Shown here: positions 1 to 5,844 of the stretch, piece after piece
Numbering within the stretch: the first letter of the stretch is position 1
Layout: each line of letters opens with the position of its first letter
DNA from: Ottowia sp.
GTDB taxonomy: Bacteria; Pseudomonadota; Gammaproteobacteria; Burkholderiales; Burkholderiaceae_C
Direction of reading: 5' to 3'
Length of the DNA: 9,742 nucleotides
Assembly: GCA_023228705.1 (NCBI GenBank)
Contig: JALOAS010000103.1
Location: 1 to 9,742 of the forward strand
Translations under genes and position numbers: made by a program
The notes under the pieces: model-generated
Database searches by the model: none
What the model saw: only the letters and a program-made list of their open reading frames with translations
Told to the model about the DNA's origin: nothing

Positions 1-205
1 CCAAACCCGCCCACTCCGCGTTGCAAATGCTCGCCATAGCCCAAGCTATGCCTGCGCTTTGCGTCTTGATTGGACGGGCTTTGGCGATCCTCTCGGGCGC
101 GATCAATTCATTCTCAAGCTCTGAGACCCGTGCAGCTGCCGGGGTCATGATGCCGGGCGGCCGCCGAAGCCCGCAACGTCCACACCAATTTTCATACGGA
201 AAACC
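1..205. other. Left flank with no assignable gene; unrecognised minus-strand open frame
   Basis: No protein I can name is encoded here. On the minus strand a frame is open from just inside the next gene's start down to the window edge. It has an ATG at 146-148 and then about 49 codons; the visible peptide includes the stretch SELENELIAPERIAKARP. It could be the start of a real gene leaving the window, or translation of a dispersed repeat. No convincing ribosome-binding site precedes that ATG. A plus-strand frame (62 codons, 21-209) also exists and overlaps the start of the next gene, which makes it unlikely to be real. The hairpin at 23-62 is listed separately. The promoter of the downstream lipoprotein gene should lie in this stretch, but I cannot point to clear -35/-10 boxes. 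Confidence 0.3.
23..62. repeat. Imperfect REP-like hairpin
   Basis: The sequence shows a perfect inner stem CATAGC (35-40) / GCTATG (45-50) around the loop CCAA. Outer arms GCAAA (23-27) and TTTGC (58-62) also pair, with a mostly unpaired internal loop between. About 12 of 18 positions match between the two arms. This architecture resembles short dispersed palindromic (REP-like) elements in Burkholderiales genomes; that comparison is from memory and not a search. It lacks a T-run on either strand, so it is not a good intrinsic terminator. It could also be part of an unrecognised coding sequence on the minus strand. Confidence 0.4.
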
Positions 206-553
206 ATGACATCACGCATACACCTCGCGCTGGCTTGCTTGGCGTCGCTGGCTTTTGTCGCGGGCTGCGCCGGCATCCAGCACAAGAGCGACGGGGCAAC
301 TGAACACGCGTACCAGTGCGAGAGCGGCCAGACCATCCATGCCACATACCCCAGCCCGGAGACGGCCAGCGTGCGGTACCAGGACCGCGAGCTGGACATG
401 ATCATCGCCATTTCTGCCAGCGGCGCCCGCTATGTCGGCCACGGCCTGGAATGGTGGACCAAGGGCTCGGGCTCCGGCTCGGAAGGCATGCTGCTCCGCC
501 ACCTGGCCAACGGCAGCAGCGGCGAGATCCTGGAAATCTGCACCGCCCTGTAG
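206..553 (+). CDS. MliC-family lysozyme inhibitor, predicted lipoprotein
   Basis: This 115-residue protein starts with a lipoprotein signal: basic MTSR, a hydrophobic stretch and the lipobox VAGC. Cleavage is predicted before Cys21, giving a lipid-anchored envelope protein. The mature part matches the MliC fold signature: a cysteine early in the first strand (YQC, Cys38), the SASGARY motif (70-76), a WWTKG motif (83-87) and a last cysteine (Cys112). Cys38 and Cys112 probably form the family disulfide. In characterised MliC proteins the Ser and Lys of these motifs, 14 residues apart, enter the active site of C-type lysozyme; Ser72 and Lys86 keep that spacing. Known members protect the cell wall from host or environmental lysozyme. 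The segment between Lys86 and Cys112 is longer than in E. coli MliC and rich in Gly and Ser. The ATG has a weak GGA (198-200) five bases upstream. Confidence is high for the family, lower for the exact target. Confidence 0.85.
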   Translation: MTSRIHLALACLASLAFVAGCAGIQHKSDGATEHAYQCESGQTIHATYPSPETASVRYQDRELDMIIAISASGARYVGHGLEWWTKGSGSGSEGMLLRHLANGSSGEILEICTAL

Positions 554-596
554 CCAGGCCGGTACGGGGTACGGCAAAGAACGCCACGAAAGCATC

Positions 597-821
597 ATGA
601 AAGCGCTTGTCTTGGAGTCCACCATCACCTGCCCGCATTGCGGCCACCATGAAACGGTCACCATGCCGGTTGACGCCTGTCAGTGGTTCCATGAGTGCGC
701 CGGTTGTCATGTGCTGCTGCAGCCGCTGGCTGGCGACTGCTGCGTGTTTTGCTCGTACGGGTCGGTGCCCTGCCCACCCATCCAGCGCCGCCGCGCGGCA
801 GGTACGTCGGACCAGCAGTAG
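597..821 (+). CDS. GDCCVxC-motif small cysteine-rich protein
   Basis: A 74-residue protein with nine cysteines. It has a zinc-ribbon-like CPHC pair (Cys12, Cys15), then Cys28, then ECAGC (Cys34, Cys37). After these comes the hallmark GDCCVFCSYG (46-55) followed by a PCPPIQ motif (58-63). This signature defines the family annotated as GDCCVxC domain-containing (seleno)protein, in which some members carry selenocysteine in the motif. Here every motif position is an ordinary Cys codon and the frame ends at TAG. The function of the family is not known to me; metal binding or thiol redox chemistry is an inference from the cysteine pattern. The ATG at 597 was chosen because the family homology starts immediately (MKALVLESTITCPHCG); a longer in-frame extension to 432 would overlap the lipoprotein gene. 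The gap to that gene is 43 bases, so co-transcription is possible. No strong Shine-Dalgarno sequence is seen. Confidence 0.85.
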   Translation: MKALVLESTITCPHCGHHETVTMPVDACQWFHECAGCHVLLQPLAGDCCVFCSYGSVPCPPIQRRRAAGTSDQQ

Positions 822-1115
822 CTCGCAGGTCGGGTTGCGATGGCGGCGCGAGGGATCTGCCCGTCAACCTCATCACGCGCGCGGCGCAACGAACCCGCCC
901 AAACCTCCCTGTGGTGCTGGCGGCAGTCGACCCTGGAGCGCCAGCAGCGACGCACCCCCCTCATCGCGCCGCGAGACGGCTGCTTGCGTTGCACCCCGGC
1001 ATCACTTTGCTTCGCATCAAGGGGGCGCCCGAGTCGCGGCAGCTTGTATCGTGGCCACGTCGCGAAAAACCTGTAACAATCGGCATACCGCAGCTTCACC
1101 CCGAGGAAATATCGC
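822..1115. other. 294-base intergenic region upstream of lemA
   Basis: I see no gene, tRNA or repeat family here; the open frames on both strands are Arg/Pro/Ala-rich products of high G+C and match nothing I know. The lemA promoter should be inside it. The AT-richer patch near 1066-1081 (GAAAAAC then TAACAAT) is the best place for a -10 region, but no -35 box sits at a proper distance. The lemA Shine-Dalgarno GAGG is at 1103-1106, nine bases before the start codon. Confidence 0.5.
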
Positions 1116-1715
1116 ATGACAACGGTTACCGTTCAGTGGATCGTGATAGCCGTCGTTGCCGGCGGACTGGTCTGGGCCGTGGCCTGCTACAACAGGCTGG
1201 TGGCGCTGCGCAACCGCATCGTCAATGCGTTTGCCCAGATCGATGTGCAGCTCAAGCGCCGGCATGACCTCATCCCCAACCTGGTCGACGTTGCGCGACG
1301 CTACCTCACGCACGAGCAGGCCACGCTGCAGGCGGTGATAGAGGCACGCGGCCAGGCACAGGGCGCCGCCGCCCGGGCGCGTGCCCAGCCCACCGACGCG
1401 GGCGCCGTGGGGCTGCTGGCCGTGGCCGAACAGGTGCTGACCGAGCACGTGGGGCGGCTGCTGGCCATTGCCGAGGCCTACCCCGAGCTCAAGGCCGATG
1501 CCACGCTGCGGCAACTGAGCGAGCAGCTGACCAGCACGGAAAACCACATCGGCTTTGCACGGCAGGCGTACAACGACGCCGTGCTCGACCTGAACAACAA
1601 GGTGCAGGCGTTCCCCGACCTGCTGGTGGCCCACCTGACCGGATTCAGCCTGGCGCAGCCGCTGAAGTCAACGGCCACGGCAGCCGAGCGCGCGGTGCCC
1701 AGGATTGACCTTTGA
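1116..1715 (+). CDS. lemA: LemA family protein
   Basis: A 199-residue LemA-family protein of usual length. It begins with a single membrane helix (about residues 7-25, WIVIAVVAGGLVWAVACY). The family's most conserved block follows: YNRLVALRN, then NAFAQIDVQLKRRHDLIPNL (38-57), then LVDVARRYLTHEQATL. The later block AYPELKADATLRQLSEQLT, with TENHIGFARQAYNDAV, is equally typical, as is the NNKVQAFPD segment. The predicted form is an inner-membrane protein with a long antiparallel helical domain. Its biochemical role is not settled; in many bacteria it is encoded beside an M48/HtpX-type protease, as here (35-base gap), which suggests a shared role in membrane-protein or envelope stress. The ATG has a good GAGG at 1103-1106. 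The name lemA here means this membrane protein family, not the unrelated sensor kinase once given that name. Confidence 0.95.
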   Translation: MTTVTVQWIVIAVVAGGLVWAVACYNRLVALRNRIVNAFAQIDVQLKRRHDLIPNLVDVARRYLTHEQATLQAVIEARGQAQGAAARARAQPTDAGAVGLLAVAEQVLTEHVGRLLAIAEAYPELKADATLRQLSEQLTSTENHIGFARQAYNDAVLDLNNKVQAFPDLLVAHLTGFSLAQPLKSTATAAERAVPRIDL

Positions 1716-1750
1716 GCCTGGCGGGCACGCGCTGAAGACGGGCGGTTGCC

Positions 1751-2866
1751 ATGGCGATGCGCTTTTTTGACCAGCAGATCGCGGCGCGGCGCCGCTCGCG
1801 CCGGCTGACGCTCGCGTTTGCGCTTGCGGTGGCTGCGACGGTGGTCGGCATGCACGTGGTGCTGATGCTGCCCTGGCTGCTGCTTCGCTGGTTCTTGCAG
1901 GCGCCGCTGGGCTACCCGCTGGGTTTCATGCCCGTCAACCTGCTGGCGGCAACCGGGCTGATCCTGGGCGGCTGGTGGCTGGAGCGCAGCCACCTGGCTC
2001 GCGGCGGCGTGGCGCTGGCCGAGCGCCTGGGCGCGCGGCCGGCGCGGCCTGAAACCCGTTTTGAAGAAGAGCGCCTGGTGCACGTGGTCAGCGAAATCTG
2101 CACCGCCGCGCACATGCCGCGGCCCCGGGTCATGGTGCTGCCGCGGCATCCCGGCATCAACGCCTTTGCCGCCGGATTCGAGCCCGCGGACTGGGCGCTG
2201 GCGGTCAGCGACGGCGCGCTGGAGCAGCTGACGCGCGCCGAGCTGCAGGGGCTGGTCGCGCACGAATGCAGCCACCTGAAGGAAGGCGATACCCGGCTCA
2301 ACATGCAGCTGATCAGCATGGTCAGCGGCCTGCAAATGATCTGGGGCTTTGGCCGCAGCCTGCTGCCCGACTCGGACACCGGGCGCACGTCGCAGGGCGA
2401 ACGCGGCATGTCGCTGCACGACCTCACCTGGATCGCCGGCATCCCCATCATGGCCGCCGGCTACGTGGGCTGGCTGGCCGGGCGCATCCTGCAGGCGGCC
2501 GTATCGCGCGAGCGCGAATACCTGGCCGACGCGCGCGCCGTGCAGTGGACGCGCAGCGCAGACAGCCTGGGCGGCACGCTCCGCAAGCTCATGACGCAAC
2601 AGCATGAAGCAGGCTCGGAACGGCTGCAGCCCGGCCATCTGAAGCTGGCCGCGCACCTGTTCCTGGTAGCTGACGACGGGCGCTGGCCGCTGCCGGACGG
2701 GCGCAACGCCTCGCGCCAGCCCTGGCTCGCCAGCCACCCCCTGCTGGCCGACCGCGTGCGCCGCATCTACGGCCGCCCGCGCGGCCCACTGCCGCTGCAG
2801 CGCATGGACCCGCGCACCGGGCTGCCGGCGGGCGCCGACCGCGCGGCAGCCGCCCCACGCCGCTGA
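1751..2866 (+). CDS. M48-family (HtpX-like) membrane zinc metalloprotease
   Basis: A 371-residue membrane protease. Two hydrophobic segments lie near the N-terminus (about 20-46 and 58-76), then a cytosolic-type region with the conserved GINAFAAGF motif. The zinc motif HECSH follows at 171-175, with His171 and His175 as ligands and Glu172 as catalytic base. A third hydrophobic segment lies at about 225-248. The third zinc ligand is probably Glu256 in REREYLADARAVQWTR. A C-terminal SHPLLADRVRRIYG segment matches the end of the peptidase domain. The order agrees with HtpX-like M48B proteases, which degrade damaged membrane proteins. It is a compact member: some LemA-linked M48 proteins carry a long C-terminal extension that is absent here. 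It lies 35 bases after lemA and likely shares its transcript. The start could be ATG 1751 or ATG 1757; neither has a strong Shine-Dalgarno. It ends five bases before the convergent uraD stop. Confidence 0.9.
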   Translation: MAMRFFDQQIAARRRSRRLTLAFALAVAATVVGMHVVLMLPWLLLRWFLQAPLGYPLGFMPVNLLAATGLILGGWWLERSHLARGGVALAERLGARPARPETRFEEERLVHVVSEICTAAHMPRPRVMVLPRHPGINAFAAGFEPADWALAVSDGALEQLTRAELQGLVAHECSHLKEGDTRLNMQLISMVSGLQMIWGFGRSLLPDSDTGRTSQGERGMSLHDLTWIAGIPIMAAGYVGWLAGRILQAAVSREREYLADARAVQWTRSADSLGGTLRKLMTQQHEAGSERLQPGHLKLAAHLFLVADDGRWPLPDGRNASRQPWLASHPLLADRVRRIYGRPRGPLPLQRMDPRTGLPAGADRAAAAPRR

Positions 2867-2871
2867 CCGCG

Positions 2872-3435
2872 TCAGGCCGCGAGCACGTTGTCCGGGTCAG
2901 GATAGGCGATGCCGAATTTCTCGGCCAGCCTGAAGCTGACGATGCGGTTGATCTGGTGCAGCGCCTGCGCCCGCTCCTGGGCGGGCGTGTTTTGCAGCCG
3001 GCGGCCAAAATGCGCGATGATGCTTGCACGGTCCATGCCGCTGCCCTTGCTGACGCACAGGATGAATGGAAAGCCGAATTTGGCGTTGTAGTCGGCGTTG
3101 AGCTTCTGGATGCGTGCAAACTCTTCGGGCGTGCATGCGGTGAGCCCGGCCGCGCTCTGGTCGCTGGTGGATTCTGCAGTCAGCGTGCGTGCCACCATGG
3201 CCTTGCCGGCCAGCTCCGGGTGCGCACGGATGAGCGCCAGCTGCGCATCCTCCGGCGCGCGGTCCAGGACGTCGACCATGGCCTGGCGCAGCTGCTCGAC
3301 CGAGCGGAACGGCCGCGCGGCCAGGGCCTGCCCGGCGATCCAGGGAGAATGCTCGTACAGCCCGTCGAGCATTGCCAGCGCCTGCTCATGCGGCGCCTGA
3401 TTGAGCGCATCCAGCGTCATCGTATCCATCGTCAC
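2872..3435 (-). CDS. uraD: 2-oxo-4-hydroxy-4-carboxy-5-ureidoimidazoline (OHCU) decarboxylase
   Basis: UraD carries out the third step from urate to (S)-allantoin: stereospecific decarboxylation of OHCU made by UraH. The 187-residue all-helical protein shows the family landmarks. These are the ALNQAP start, the catalytic histidine in IRAHPELAGK (His72), the motif ESTSDQSAAGL (88-98), and the LNADYNAKFGFPFILCV block followed by a RIVSFRLAEKFG-type C-terminal helix. The usual motif is S-x-x-E-Q with a catalytic Glu 20 residues after the His. Here Asp92 (codon GAC) sits at that place, so activity is likely but deserves a check. The frame opens with GTG at 3435 (AGG five bases upstream), with an ATG at 3429 as a close alternative. 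The gene is divergent from uraH across 126 bases and converges on the protease gene. It has no obvious peroxisomal or export signal, as expected for a cytosolic bacterial enzyme. Confidence 0.93.
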   Translation of the reverse strand: MTMDTMTLDALNQAPHEQALAMLDGLYEHSPWIAGQALAARPFRSVEQLRQAMVDVLDRAPEDAQLALIRAHPELAGKAMVARTLTAESTSDQSAAGLTACTPEEFARIQKLNADYNAKFGFPFILCVSKGSGMDRASIIAHFGRRLQNTPAQERAQALHQINRIVSFRLAEKFGIAYPDPDNVLAA

Positions 3436-3561
3436 ATCAACCTGTACCGGGTATCATCCGGCAAGCCGCGCGTGCTGCGCAGCGCCGGGCCACGCCCGAT
3501 CATAGTCGCATGGGCGCGCCGTGCGGATACGGACCTTGACACCAGGCGGAAAGGACAACAC
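3436..3561. promoter_or_regulatory. Divergent uraD/uraH intergenic region, probable shared control region
   Basis: This 126-base gap separates the starts of uraD (leftward) and uraH (rightward), so promoters for both must lie here or nearby. Visible structures are a perfect 10-base palindrome GCTGCGCAGC (3474-3483) and a short inverted repeat TACC-G-GGTA (3445-3453). A CATAGT hexamer (3501-3506) could serve as a -10 for uraH, but it has no partner -35 at 17 bases. A good ribosome-binding site for uraH, AAAGGA, is at 3550-3555, six bases before the ATG. No regulator gene is in the window, so which protein might bind is unknown. Confidence 0.35.
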
Positions 3562-3915
3562 ATGGGTTTGAGCACGCATGTTCTGGATACCATGCACGGC
3601 ACGCCAGCCGGCGGCATGCACGTTACCCTGTACCAGACCGGAAGTGGCCAGTCGCAGGAGATGCGGCGCTTTGAACTCAACAGCGATGGCCGCAATCCCG
3701 ACGGGCTGCTGATCAGCGACGGCGCACTGCAGGTGGGCACGTACCGGCTCAGCTTTGACGTGGCCAGCTACTTCCGCGGCCGCGGCGTGACGCTGCCGGA
3801 CCCGCCCTTCCTGGACATGGTGCACCTGGACTTCGGCATCGCCCGGCCGCGCGAGCACTACCACGTCCCCTTGCTGGTCAGCCCCTGGAGCTACGCCACG
3901 TACCGCGGTTCCTGA
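3562..3915 (+). CDS. uraH: 5-hydroxyisourate hydrolase (transthyretin-like)
   Basis: UraH hydrolyses 5-hydroxyisourate, the product of urate oxidation, to OHCU. The 117-residue length is normal for a bacterial single-domain HIUase, a homotetramer with a transthyretin fold. The family signatures are complete: LSTHVLDTMHGTPA at the N-terminus with catalytic His6, Arg44 in the SDGRNPDG segment, His101 in HYHVPLLVSPWSY, and the terminal tetrapeptide YRGS (114-117) that distinguishes the hydrolases from true transthyretins. No signal peptide is seen, so it should act in the cytosol. The start is ATG 3562, supported by AAAGGA six bases upstream and by the position of the N-terminal motif. The gene is followed after 156 bases by puuD on the same strand, and is divergent from uraD, so enzymes for the first three steps of urate breakdown are clustered. 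Confidence 0.97.
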   Translation: MGLSTHVLDTMHGTPAGGMHVTLYQTGSGQSQEMRRFELNSDGRNPDGLLISDGALQVGTYRLSFDVASYFRGRGVTLPDPPFLDMVHLDFGIARPREHYHVPLLVSPWSYATYRGS

Positions 3916-4071
3916 GCGCCTGATCCGCGGGCGGCCGGGCCACGTCATTACAATGGCCGCCAAAGGCTCGGAACGGGCTGCAGTCTGTGGCGGGGAACAC
4001 GCCACTGCGACCGGGTCAGAACATACGCTTGCAGAGTCCCGTGGTGGCAAGTACAAGGGGACGTTCTTGTC

Positions 4072-5283
4072 ATGGAAGCATACCTGTTCGATTGGGCCAA
4101 CCTGCTGGTCCGCTGGCTGCATGTGGTTGTGGCCATTGCGTGGATAGGCTCCTCGTTTTATTTCGTCTGGCTTGACTGCAACCTGGTCACGCCTTCGGAG
4201 AAGCTCCGCGAGCAAGGCGTTGACGGCGACAACTGGTCCGTCCATGGCGGCGGCTTCTACCACGCGCTCAAGTACATGGTGGCGCCCAAGGGCGACGCCA
4301 TAGACAGCAAGCTGCACTGGTTCTACTGGGAAAGCTACTGGACGTTCATCTCGGGCTTTGCCCTCTTTTGCATCTACTACCTCTGGAACGCCAGCTCGTT
4401 CCTGGTCGACAAGAACGTCTTTGACTGGTCCGGCACGGCAGCCGGCGTGACTGCCGTCGCTTTTCTGGCGGGCTTCTGGATCATCTACGACCTCATCTGC
4501 CGCGTGTTTGGCGACCGCAAGCGCGGCGACCACATCGTGGCCGTGCTGGTGCTGATCGTGGTGGCGATTTCATGCTGGGCCGCCACCCACCTGTTTGCCG
4601 GCCGTGCCGCGTTCCTCATCGTGGGCGCAATGATCGCCACCACCATGACGCTGAACGTGTTCTTCGTCATCATCCCGGGCCAGCGCAAGGTCGTGGCCAC
4701 CATGACCAGCGGCCAGCCGTACGACCCGGCCTCGCTGGCCATCTACGGCAGGCACGGCAAGCAGCGCAGCGTGCACAACACGTATTTCACGCTGCCAGTC
4801 ATCATTGCCATGATCAGCAACCACTACGGCTTCCTGTACGCGCACGCGCACAGCTGGCTGGTCCTGTTTGCGATCATGGTGGCCGGCGCCCTGGTGCGCC
4901 AGTATTTTGTCGGACGCCATGCGTTTCACCTGGGGCGCGGAAAAAATCCACTGCCGTTTGCCCTCGTCGGCATCGCCGTCGTGGCGGCGCTGGTTGTCTG
5001 GATGAAGCCGGCGCCGATTGACCCTGCTGCAGCAGCAAGCATTCCGGAAACCGTGACCTATGCCGATCTCGCGCCGGTCCTGGCGCAGCGCTGCGAGATC
5101 TGCCACGGCGCCGCCGTGCAGCAAAAGGGCCTGCGCTTTGACAGCGAAGCTGAGGTCATGAAGCACGCCCAGAACATCTACCAGCAGGTCGTGGTGACCC
5201 GGCAAATGCCGTTTTCCAACGCCACGCAAATGACCGACGCCGAGCGTGCGCTGGTGGATCGCTGGTACAAGGGCCTGGACTGA
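4072..5283 (+). CDS. puuD: Membrane urate oxidase with C-terminal cytochrome c domain (PuuD type)
   Basis: This 403-residue protein matches the PuuD urate oxidase family, described in Agrobacterium-type bacteria as a substitute for soluble uricase. The N-terminal part (about 1-315) carries roughly eight hydrophobic helices (near 12-33, 88-108, 118-140, 150-170, 177-200, 240-260, 263-283, 293-313). It includes the family start EAYLFDWANLLVRWLH and the motif WIGSSFYFVWLD. The C-terminal ~85 residues form a cytochrome c domain with the haem motif CEICH (Cys341, Cys344, His345); Met379 in RQMPF is the likely distal haem ligand. In this family urate is oxidised to 5-hydroxyisourate and electrons leave through the haem toward the respiratory chain, so no hydrogen peroxide forms. 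The cytochrome domain should face the periplasm. AAGGGG (4055-4060) lies eleven bases before the ATG. The 156 bases after uraH may hold a separate promoter, but I see no clear one. Its stop is 19 bases from the convergent allA stop. Confidence 0.92.
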   Translation: MEAYLFDWANLLVRWLHVVVAIAWIGSSFYFVWLDCNLVTPSEKLREQGVDGDNWSVHGGGFYHALKYMVAPKGDAIDSKLHWFYWESYWTFISGFALFCIYYLWNASSFLVDKNVFDWSGTAAGVTAVAFLAGFWIIYDLICRVFGDRKRGDHIVAVLVLIVVAISCWAATHLFAGRAAFLIVGAMIATTMTLNVFFVIIPGQRKVVATMTSGQPYDPASLAIYGRHGKQRSVHNTYFTLPVIIAMISNHYGFLYAHAHSWLVLFAIMVAGALVRQYFVGRHAFHLGRGKNPLPFALVGIAVVAALVVWMKPAPIDPAAAASIPETVTYADLAPVLAQRCEICHGAAVQQKGLRFDSEAEVMKHAQNIYQQVVVTRQMPFSNATQMTDAERALVDRWYKGLD

Positions 5284-5302
5284 GGCACTTGCGGTGGGCC
5301 GA

Positions 5303-5830
5303 CTACCGCGGCAGCACGAACTGCACCGGGACGTCGACGGCCACCTCGTCGCAGTTCTTGCCGGGGCCGGCGCGGTGGACCTCCAGGAATTCGCAGGGCT
5401 TGTCCAGCGCGATCATGGGGTGGTGCCAGGTACCACGGTGATAGTTGACGCCCTGCTTGCCGCTGGCGACAAAGGCACGGATGTCGGAGGCACGGGGCGG
5501 GTCGCCGGCCGGTGCCACGACGACCAGGTAACGCTGCCCGTCCAGCGGAACGAACAGCTGGCTGCTGAGCGGGTGCCGCTCCATGAGCCGCAGCGGCACC
5601 GGTGGCTGCTCGGGAACACAGGTGACGCGGCTCACTGCGGCCCGGCCGCCGGCTGCGATCAGGTCCAGCTGCGCCAGGTCGCGGTAGCGCTTGCCGTAGC
5701 CCTGGTTCATGGCGTCGGCGGTGCCGCTTGATTCAACGACGTCGCCGTAGGGTGCAAATGCGCCTGCCGTCAGCGGCTCGGCGATGATGGTGTGCAGCGC
5801 AGCGTCGCTGCCCTTGCTTGCGTCTGTCAT
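5303..5830 (-). CDS. allA: Ureidoglycolate lyase
   Basis: AllA splits (S)-ureidoglycolate to glyoxylate and urea, the last ureide step. The 175-residue length suits the family. Recognisable blocks are IIAEPLTAGAFAPYGDVVE near the N-terminus, RHPLSSQLFVPLDGQRYLVV in the middle (the conserved MERHPLGSQ-type motif), and GVNYHRGTWHHPMIAL with DFL-like CEFLEV near the C-terminus. These form the cupin-like barrel of the enzyme. The start is ATG at 5828-5830 with a very good GGAGG (5837-5841) six bases upstream. The same frame stays open much further upstream, but that region is the puuE gene in another frame. The gap to puuE is only 14 bases and contains the Shine-Dalgarno, so the two are co-transcribed in the order allE-puuE-allA. 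Urea produced would need urease or export, neither encoded here. Confidence 0.95.
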   Translation of the reverse strand: MTDASKGSDAALHTIIAEPLTAGAFAPYGDVVESSGTADAMNQGYGKRYRDLAQLDLIAAGGRAAVSRVTCVPEQPPVPLRLMERHPLSSQLFVPLDGQRYLVVVAPAGDPPRASDIRAFVASGKQGVNYHRGTWHHPMIALDKPCEFLEVHRAGPGKNCDEVAVDVPVQFVLPR

Positions 5831-5844
5831 GGTGGACCTCCGCT

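Noticed and set aside
597..821. Selenocysteine in the GDCCVxC protein
   Set aside because: No in-frame TGA occurs in the motif; all are TGC/TGT-type Cys codons and the frame ends at TAG.
1478..2737. 419-codon minus-strand open frame opposite the protease
   Set aside because: It is antisense to a clear M48 gene with all motifs, and its product is low-complexity Gln/His/Arg/Ala-rich with no known domain. It is a high-G+C shadow.
3536..3541. TTGACA as a -35 box for uraH
   Set aside because: A matching -10 at 16-18 bases would fall on or past the uraH start codon, and nothing resembling one is there.
3949..3954. TACAAT as a -10 box for puuD
   Set aside because: There is no recognisable -35 hexamer at 16-18 bases upstream; kept only as a weak possibility.
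3454..4533. 359-codon minus-strand open frame across uraH and the start of puuD
   Set aside because: It runs antisense to two well-supported genes and resembles no family; the uraH and puuD motifs are decisive.
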